DNA from: an uncultured Anaerotignum sp.
GTDB taxonomy: Bacteria; Bacillota; Clostridia; Lachnospirales; Anaerotignaceae
Assembly: GCF_905212195.1 (NCBI RefSeq)
Contig: NZ_CAJMDQ010000026.1
Coordinates: 1-27,217 of the forward strand
DNA length: 27,217 nt
Direction of reading: 5' to 3'
How positions within the stretch are numbered: the stretch's first letter is position 1; every line of letters begins with the position of its first letter. The position numbers and the translations under genes were made by a program. Shown here piece after piece: positions 23,885-27,217 of the stretch. The notes beneath the pieces are model-generated. The model saw only the letters and a list, made by a program, of their open reading frames with translations. It had not been told where the DNA came from and searched no databases.

Positions 23885-23920
23885 AAAAAAGTCGAGCTCG
23901 TTTTAGAGTCTCGACTTTTT
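23885..23920 (+). terminator. Intrinsic terminator after pflB
   Basis: AAAAAGTCGAG (ending 23896) pairs with CTCGACTTTTT (23910-23920), an 11-bp perfect stem with a T-run, starting 11 nt after the pflB stop. Confidence 0.9.
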
Positions 23921-23974
23921 ATTTTGTCACAAATTCCATTTGCTGTGAAAATAATGTAAAGATATATGATATTA

Positions 23975-24004
23975 ATTTACATTTCTGTAAATAAGTGGTA
24001 GTAT
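23975..24004 (+). promoter_or_regulatory. Promoter with overlapping palindrome in the pflB-padR gap
   Basis: TTTACA (23976-23981), a 17-nt spacer and TAGTAT (23999-24004) form a good promoter with the same -10 as pfl. ATTTACA/TGTAAAT (23975-23992) is an inverted repeat over the -35, and AATGTAAA at 23953-23960 gives a third half-site. No rightward protein gene follows, so the product would be a non-coding RNA or a very short message. Confidence 0.5.
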
Positions 24005-24010
24005 ATCTCG

Positions 24011-24160
24011 TTGTTGATAGTAGGACATTATTAGACCAGGGTCCACTCTGCGCGGACAATATTTAGGTATGACATGATGCTATATAAAATAATTGTCTTT
24101 TAGAAGAGCAGAATGGAATCTGAAAAGGTTTCAAATTTTTCTGAGATATTCAGAAAATGG
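24011..24160 (+). ncRNA. Candidate orphan RNA between pflB and the padR-type gene
   Basis: Downstream of the promoter, CCACTCTGC (24043-24051) can pair with GCAGAATGG (24108-24116) with one mismatch. Inside it, GACAAT (24055-24060) pairs with ATTGTC (24092-24097), with AT-rich extensions. Together they make an imperfect hairpin of about 74 nt. A second hairpin, TTTTCTGA/TCAGAAAA (24137-24157), follows without a T-run. The boundaries are estimates. I match it to no known family, and it may simply be an untranslated remnant. Confidence 0.3.
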
Positions 24161-24196
24161 AGGGCTTGAAATGTATGATGCAGATTGAGGGGCGCA

Positions 24197-24754
24197 TCAT
24201 TTGTCTTGTGAAGCAAGTCGTTGCTGGCAAAGGTCAATGCATCTTTTTAACCAACGGCAGCTTGTTTCCTCTCTGGCAACGGCACCACCTAGGACTAAGT
24301 AATCACTAAAGTTGGGTTCTTCCGTAGGTGGAATTGCATCGAACTTCTGTATGATCCGTTTTAGTTTCTGTAATTTGGCTTGATGCAGAGCTAATTGGTG
24401 TTCCAATAGTTCAATGCGTTTTTCCGGTGGAAGACAACTGGAAAAGTATAATTGCAATCGAAATTCGTCTTTGGTATTTGGCTGCAATGGAAGTTTTTTG
24501 GATTCCCAATGCAGAAAATCGCTGCGTCCTTCCTCTGTAATGGAATATACTTTCTTTTCCAATACAGTGCCGGAGATTTCAACTTCATATTTGACCAGCC
24601 CTTTTTGTGTCAAAGACTTTAATTCGGGATAAATCTGGCTGTGTTTTGCGCGCCATGATCCCAGAAGGCTGTGTTCAATTGCTTTTGTCAATTCATAGCC
24701 CGTCATCTCTTGGCGGTTTAATAACCCAAGGATGGCATATTTTAACGTCCCCAT
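24197..24754 (-). CDS. PadR-family transcriptional regulator
   Basis: The 185-residue protein has an N-terminal PadR winged helix (MGTLKYAILGLLNRQEMTGYEL, then QIYPELKSLTQKGLVKYEV and KKVYSITEEG) and a C-terminal helical Vir_act_alpha_C-type dimerisation region with several Leu-rich helices. On the minus strand AAGGAG lies 8 nt before the ATG at 24754; the GTG at 24763 overlaps the ribosome binding site and is rejected. Two copies of the PadR box ATGT-N8-ACAT lie 80-125 bp upstream over a divergent promoter, so it probably represses that promoter and perhaps itself. It is the only clear leftward protein gene in the window. Confidence 0.88.
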   Translation of the reverse strand: MGTLKYAILGLLNRQEMTGYELTKAIEHSLLGSWRAKHSQIYPELKSLTQKGLVKYEVEISGTVLEKKVYSITEEGRSDFLHWESKKLPLQPNTKDEFRLQLYFSSCLPPEKRIELLEHQLALHQAKLQKLKRIIQKFDAIPPTEEPNFSDYLVLGGAVAREETSCRWLKRCIDLCQQRLASQDK

Positions 24755-24799
24755 ATATTTCACTCCTTAATGTATTACTATGCCATGAAAACTAGATGT

Positions 24800-24828
24800 A
24801 TTATATCACAAACAAAGAAACATTGCTA
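24800..24828 (-). promoter_or_regulatory. Probable promoter of the padR-type gene
   Basis: On the minus strand TATAAT (24805-24800) has TAGCAA (3 of 6 matches to a -35 box) about 17 nt upstream. It lies 46 nt before the start codon and next to the first PadR box. Confidence 0.45.
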
Positions 24829-24835
24829 GAATTAC

Positions 24836-24851
24836 ATGTAAAAAAAAACAT
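24836..24851. promoter_or_regulatory. PadR box 1 (ATGT-N8-ACAT)
   Basis: ATGT (24836-24839), eight A bases, then ACAT (24848-24851), matching the PadR operator spacing known from padR/phenolic-acid systems. It sits 28 bp from box 2 and just upstream of the padR-type promoter. Confidence 0.6.
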
Positions 24852-24863
24852 GAAATTTTGAAC

Positions 24864-24879
24864 ATGTAAATATTGACAT
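24864..24879. promoter_or_regulatory. PadR box 2 (ATGT-N8-ACAT)
   Basis: ATGT (24864-24867), AAATATTG, ACAT (24876-24879). It overlaps the -35 box of the rightward promoter at 24873, so binding should block that promoter. Confidence 0.65.
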
Positions 24880-24901
24880 GTTGCAAATGGAGTGATAATA
24901 T
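24873..24901 (+). promoter_or_regulatory. Strong rightward promoter under the PadR boxes
   Basis: Consensus TTGACA (24873-24878), a 17-nt spacer and TAATAT (24896-24901). Transcription would start near 24908 and run into the small ORF at 24971. Confidence 0.7.
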
Positions 24902-24970
24902 GAGTGCGTGTTTGAAGAGTATCATCTTTACACGGAAACACCCTGGATTTTGAAGCGTAAAAGGAGTGTG

Positions 24971-25105
24971 ATGTGGTTGGAAGAGGATTGTGATTGGAAA
25001 GTCCAAAATAGGCCGCTGGATTTAATGAAAATTGAAGTCTGGTGTGCCGAAAAAACTGAGGGGATACAGATGTATTTACCTCATGATGGTGATATGAAAT
25101 CATAG
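24971..25105 (+). CDS. Small hypothetical protein (44 aa) downstream of the PadR boxes
   Basis: ATG at 24971 (or GTG at 24968) follows AAAAGGAG at 24959-24966. The product is acidic, begins MWLEEDCDWKVQNRP and ends LPHDGDMKS, with no membrane segment and no motif I recognise. The frame is open upstream to 24908, adding EEYHLYTETPWILK, so a longer form or the remnant of a decayed gene is possible. It is the only candidate target of the PadR-controlled promoter before the next transcription unit. Coding status is uncertain. Confidence 0.35.
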   Translation: MWLEEDCDWKVQNRPLDLMKIEVWCAEKTEGIQMYLPHDGDMKS

Positions 25106-25132
25106 AATGAAATTTTTGTAAACGCTCTTATG

Positions 25133-25174
25133 AAAAAAACGGCAAACAGGTGCATCAGCACAAGGATTTTGCCG
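25133..25174 (-). terminator. Leftward intrinsic terminator
   Basis: On the minus strand CGGCAAA pairs with TTTGCCG, enclosing GTGC/GCAC, and is followed by seven T (25139-25133). It could stop leftward readthrough toward the small ORF. The plus strand has no T-run after the hairpin, so it does not serve rightward transcription. Confidence 0.6.
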
Positions 25175-25330
25175 CGTGACTAGAAAGAAGGGATGCGGCG
25201 GCAAAAATTCAAAAAAGAAAAAACACCAATGAAAGTATAGAAAAAAGATAACATCACAGCGGAAAAAAACAAAAAATGTTTGGTAATTCTATTGTTTGAA
25301 TTGCCCTGCATGTTCTCAAAAGACATTGGG

Positions 25331-25336
25331 TATAAT
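25331..25336 (+). promoter_or_regulatory. Possible -10 element of the ATP synthase operon
   Basis: A perfect TATAAT lies 140 nt before the DUF2798 gene. The sequence 16-18 nt upstream does not resemble a -35 box, so this call is tentative. Confidence 0.35.
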
Positions 25337-25475
25337 TTCCTACAAAATGAAATCATTTCTGCCGATTTCAGAGAAAAAGACGAAAATAAAAAAACATTTA
25401 CATGGCCAGTAAGAAATTACTACAATATTTCTTGTGGACAAAAAAGGCAGTAATGAAAATAAAAGGAGGATAATT

Positions 25476-25955
25476 ATGCCGCAGAATAAAAGAGAAAGTT
25501 TGATTTATACCGTGTTGATGTGTTTTGTAATGGTGTTTTGGATGAGCATGTATAATGTTACACTCCATATGGGCAGCCCGTCATTGGATGTGCTCAGGGA
25601 AGGCTGGCTTGGTTTTCCCATTGCCTACATATACGCTATGTGCTTTGACTGGTTTTTGGTTTCCAAACTGGCAAAAGGCTTTGCCTTCCGTTTCTTGGTA
25701 AAACCTGAAAGCAGCACACTGCGTAAGGTCATTTGCATTTCCTCTTGTATGGTAGTACCCATGGTCATTGTCATGAGTTTGTATGGCGGTTTGGAAATGT
25801 GCGTCAGAACGGGAGAATGGGGACAGCTTGGTATCATTTGGCTGACCAATATCCCTAAAAACTTTATCATGGCTTTGCCATTCCAGCTGCTCATTGCAGG
25901 GCCCATTGTTCGGAAAGTATTCCGCAGTGCTTTTCCTATAGGGAGTGTACAGTAA
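25476..25955 (+). CDS. DUF2798-family membrane protein at the head of the atp operon
   Basis: The 159-residue protein has four predicted membrane segments arranged as two similar halves. Each half has an M-rich helix with MYN or LYG, then a second helix containing P-hydrophobic-R/K-x-F (IAYIYAMCFDWFLVSKLAKGFAFRF; FQLLIAGPIVRKVFRSAF). This is a duplicated DUF2798-type pattern. AAAAGGAGG lies about 6 nt before the ATG at 25476. It stands 21 nt before atpB, where AtpI usually sits, but it does not look like AtpI. Function unknown; co-transcription with the ATP synthase genes is likely. Confidence 0.7.
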   Translation: MPQNKRESLIYTVLMCFVMVFWMSMYNVTLHMGSPSLDVLREGWLGFPIAYIYAMCFDWFLVSKLAKGFAFRFLVKPESSTLRKVICISSCMVVPMVIVMSLYGGLEMCVRTGEWGQLGIIWLTNIPKNFIMALPFQLLIAGPIVRKVFRSAFPIGSVQ

Positions 25956-25976
25956 TTGTAAAAAAGGAGTAATCAT

Positions 25977-26663
25977 ATGGGAAGTTTAGCAGAAGAACTG
26001 ATGAACGAGCTGAACTGTGAAACGGCATTTACCATTCCTGTGTTTGGCGGGATACCGGTTCCGGAATCCGTGGTAGCTACATGGATCATCATGGCTTTTC
26101 TTGTAGTGGCTTCGCTTTACCTGACCAGAAATCTGCAAATCGTGCCAACAGGAAAACGTCAGGTTTTTGTGGAATCCTGTGTGACATTTTTACAGGATTT
26201 TTTCACGGGGATTTTTGGTGAACATGGCAAAAGATATGTGCCATATCTGGGAACGGTGCTTCTGTTCATAGGCTGTGCGAACCTCATCGGACTTTTTGGC
26301 ATCAAACCGCCAACAAAAGATCTGAATGTGACAGCAGGACTTGCCATCATGAGCATTGTGCTCATTGAGTATGCAGGCATTCATCAGAAAGGTGTGAAAG
26401 GCTGGGTAAAAAGCTTTGCAGAACCTATGCCAATCATCACCCCCATTAATATTTTGGAAATCTTTATCAAGCCGCTGTCTCTTTGCATGCGACTTTTCGG
26501 GAATGTATTGGGTGCATTTGTTGTTATGGAATTGATTAAAATCATTGTACCAGCAGTCATTCCAGTGGCCTTCAGCCTGTACTTCGATATTTTCGATGGA
26601 CTGATTCAGGCTTATGTATTTGTATTCTTGACCGCTTTGTTTATCAAAGAAGCCATAGAGTAA
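25977..26663 (+). CDS. atpB: F-type ATP synthase subunit a
   Basis: The 228-residue membrane protein forms the ion half-channels of the Fo motor. The C-terminal motif PLSLCMRLFGNVLGAFVVMEL carries the essential Arg172, which faces the c-ring. Five or so membrane helices are evident, and INILEIFIKPLSL is the family context. AAAAAGGAG precedes the ATG. It is followed after 39 nt by atpE, the conserved a-c-b order. Confidence 0.95.
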   Translation: MGSLAEELMNELNCETAFTIPVFGGIPVPESVVATWIIMAFLVVASLYLTRNLQIVPTGKRQVFVESCVTFLQDFFTGIFGEHGKRYVPYLGTVLLFIGCANLIGLFGIKPPTKDLNVTAGLAIMSIVLIEYAGIHQKGVKGWVKSFAEPMPIITPINILEIFIKPLSLCMRLFGNVLGAFVVMELIKIIVPAVIPVAFSLYFDIFDGLIQAYVFVFLTALFIKEAIE

Positions 26664-26702
26664 TAAAAAGAAGAAATTAGGATATTCAAGGAGGAAATAA
26701 AA

Positions 26703-26927
26703 ATGACAACTTTAATTGCGATTGGTGCAGGTATTGCAGTATTTACAGGTATTGGCGCAGGTATCGGTATTGGTATCGCTACATCTAAAGCGGTAGAATC
26801 CATTGCAAGACAGCCTGAAGCAGAAAGCAAAATCAGCAAAACACTGCTGCTTGGTGCCGCACTGGCCGAAGCAACTGCAATTTACGGCTTTGTTATCGCA
26901 TTGCTGATTATCCTGTTCTTAGGCTGA
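26703..26927 (+). CDS. atpE: F-type ATP synthase subunit c
   Basis: The 74-residue protein is a helical hairpin. Helix 1 has the glycine repeat GIGAGIGIG (residues 16-24), the loop is the conserved RQPE (36-39), and helix 2 carries the ion-binding Glu56 in LAEATAIYGF. The helix-1 Gln of sodium-type rings is replaced by Ile, and the residue after Glu56 is Ala rather than Ser, so proton coupling is more likely although Thr58 and Tyr61 are kept. AAGGAGG lies upstream. Confidence 0.95.
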   Translation: MTTLIAIGAGIAVFTGIGAGIGIGIATSKAVESIARQPEAESKISKTLLLGAALAEATAIYGFVIALLIILFLG

Positions 26928-26945
26928 TAAAAGGAGAATGTGGAA

Positions 26946-27217
26946 ATGTTAACGCTGAATTGGAATATTATTTGGACTTTTGTTGATTTGATCGTACTGT
27001 ATGTCCTTATGAAAAAATTTCTGTTCGCAAGGGTACAAAAAGTTCTGGATCAGCGGCAGGAAATGATTCAGGGACAGATGGATCATGCCAAAGAGCAGGA
27101 AGCATTGGCAAACCAGAATCTCCAGCAGGCACAGGAAACCGTGGAAAATGCCACAAAAGAGGCAAGGGAAAAGGCGCAGCGCATTTTGGAAGCAGCCAGC
27201 AAAAAAGAAAAAGAACA
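26946..27217 (+). CDS. atpF: F-type ATP synthase subunit b (partial, runs off the window)
   Basis: The open frame continues to the right edge (90 codons seen). It begins MLTLNWNIIWTFVDLIVLYV, a single membrane helix, then RVQKVLDQRQEMIQGQMDHAK and a long charged coiled coil rich in Glu, Gln and Ala, as in the peripheral stalk b subunit. AAAAGGAG at 26929-26936 is 9 nt before the ATG. It follows atpE by 18 nt; delta, alpha, gamma, beta and epsilon should follow. Confidence 0.9.
   Translation, partial: MLTLNWNIIWTFVDLIVLYVLMKKFLFARVQKVLDQRQEMIQGQMDHAKEQEALANQNLQQAQETVENATKEAREKAQRILEAASKKEKE

Larger units (their letters stand above)
25106..25475. other. Non-coding stretch between the small ORF and the ATP synthase operon
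   Basis: No convincing gene lies here. It holds the leftward terminator, three mutually complementary blocks (CGGCAAA at 25140, TTTTGCCGC at 25167, GCGGCAAAA at 25198), an A-rich tract, a -10-like TATAAT at 25331-25336 with no good -35, and a hairpin AAGAAAT/ATTTCTT with CCA/TGG at its base (about 25405-25437) in the probable leader of the next operon. Confidence 0.5.

Noticed and set aside
24172..24310. Short rightward ORFs after GGAGGG at 24160
   Set aside because: One has only 5 codons and the other about 43 codons antisense to the padR-type gene with no recognisable features.
24900..24953. 17-codon ORF starting at ATG 24900
   Set aside because: It has a GGAGTG in front, but its start overlaps the -10 box of the promoter and so would lie upstream of the transcript start.
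26703..26927. Sodium-coupled ATP synthase
   Set aside because: The helix-1 Gln and the Ser after the ion-binding Glu are missing, although Thr58 and Tyr61 are kept, so proton coupling is the safer reading.

Overview
The window is a gene-dense stretch from a low-GC Firmicute, most likely an anaerobic Clostridium-class (Lachnospirales-like) bacterium. This rests on strong AAAGGAGG ribosome binding sites, pyruvate formate-lyase with its activase behind a ZTP riboswitch, WYL, PadR and MarR regulators, copper-amine-oxidase-N surface proteins and an F-type ATP synthase operon. The genus is not provable from sequence alone. All clear protein genes read rightward except one padR-type gene.

Layout: (1) 1-4356, the end of a drug-efflux operon: a possible C-terminus of an adaptor gene, an RND permease and a TolC-like protein. 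(2) 4525-6673, two overlapping WYL-domain regulators closed by a terminator that contains the second stop codon. (3) 6791-10587, an RNA-repair-like locus: three tandem structured RNA units (80-89 nt), then a Ro60-like HEAT/vWA protein, the RNA ligase RtcB and a YcgL-type nucleotidyltransferase. (4) 10634-14172, a MarR-controlled operon (MarR, NmrA-like oxidoreductase, MATE exporter, cytidylate-kinase-like protein) with the same 12-bp operator-like palindrome in front of three of the genes. (5) 14227-18334, a second MarR gene with a heterodimeric ABC exporter. (6) 18565-20578, two exported proteins. (7) 20729-23920, a promoter, a ZTP riboswitch/terminator, pflA, pflB and a terminator. (8) 23921-25475, mostly non-coding: a possible orphan RNA, a leftward PadR gene, two tandem PadR boxes over a strong rightward promoter, a tiny ORF and a leftward terminator. 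(9) 25476-27217, a DUF2798 membrane protein followed by atpB, atpE and the start of atpF, which runs off the window.

The most interesting part is region 3. The three RNA units share an 8-bp closing helix with compensatory changes at three positions, an invariant ACAGCAA just inside it, and two internal hairpins each. They end 15 nt before the ribosome binding site region of a Ro-like protein. They look like a set of bacterial Y-RNA-type RNAs dedicated to a Ro-like/RtcB RNA quality-control operon. The protein is closer to the DUF2828 type than to classical TROVE/Ro60, and I do not see the classical Y-RNA Ro-binding motif, so this may be an undescribed RNA class. The WYL pair upstream is a candidate regulator of it.

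Region 7 links formate production to one-carbon status: the riboswitch should sense ZTP/ZMP, which accumulates when 10-formyl-tetrahydrofolate is short, and switch on pyruvate formate-lyase, whose formate product feeds that pool.
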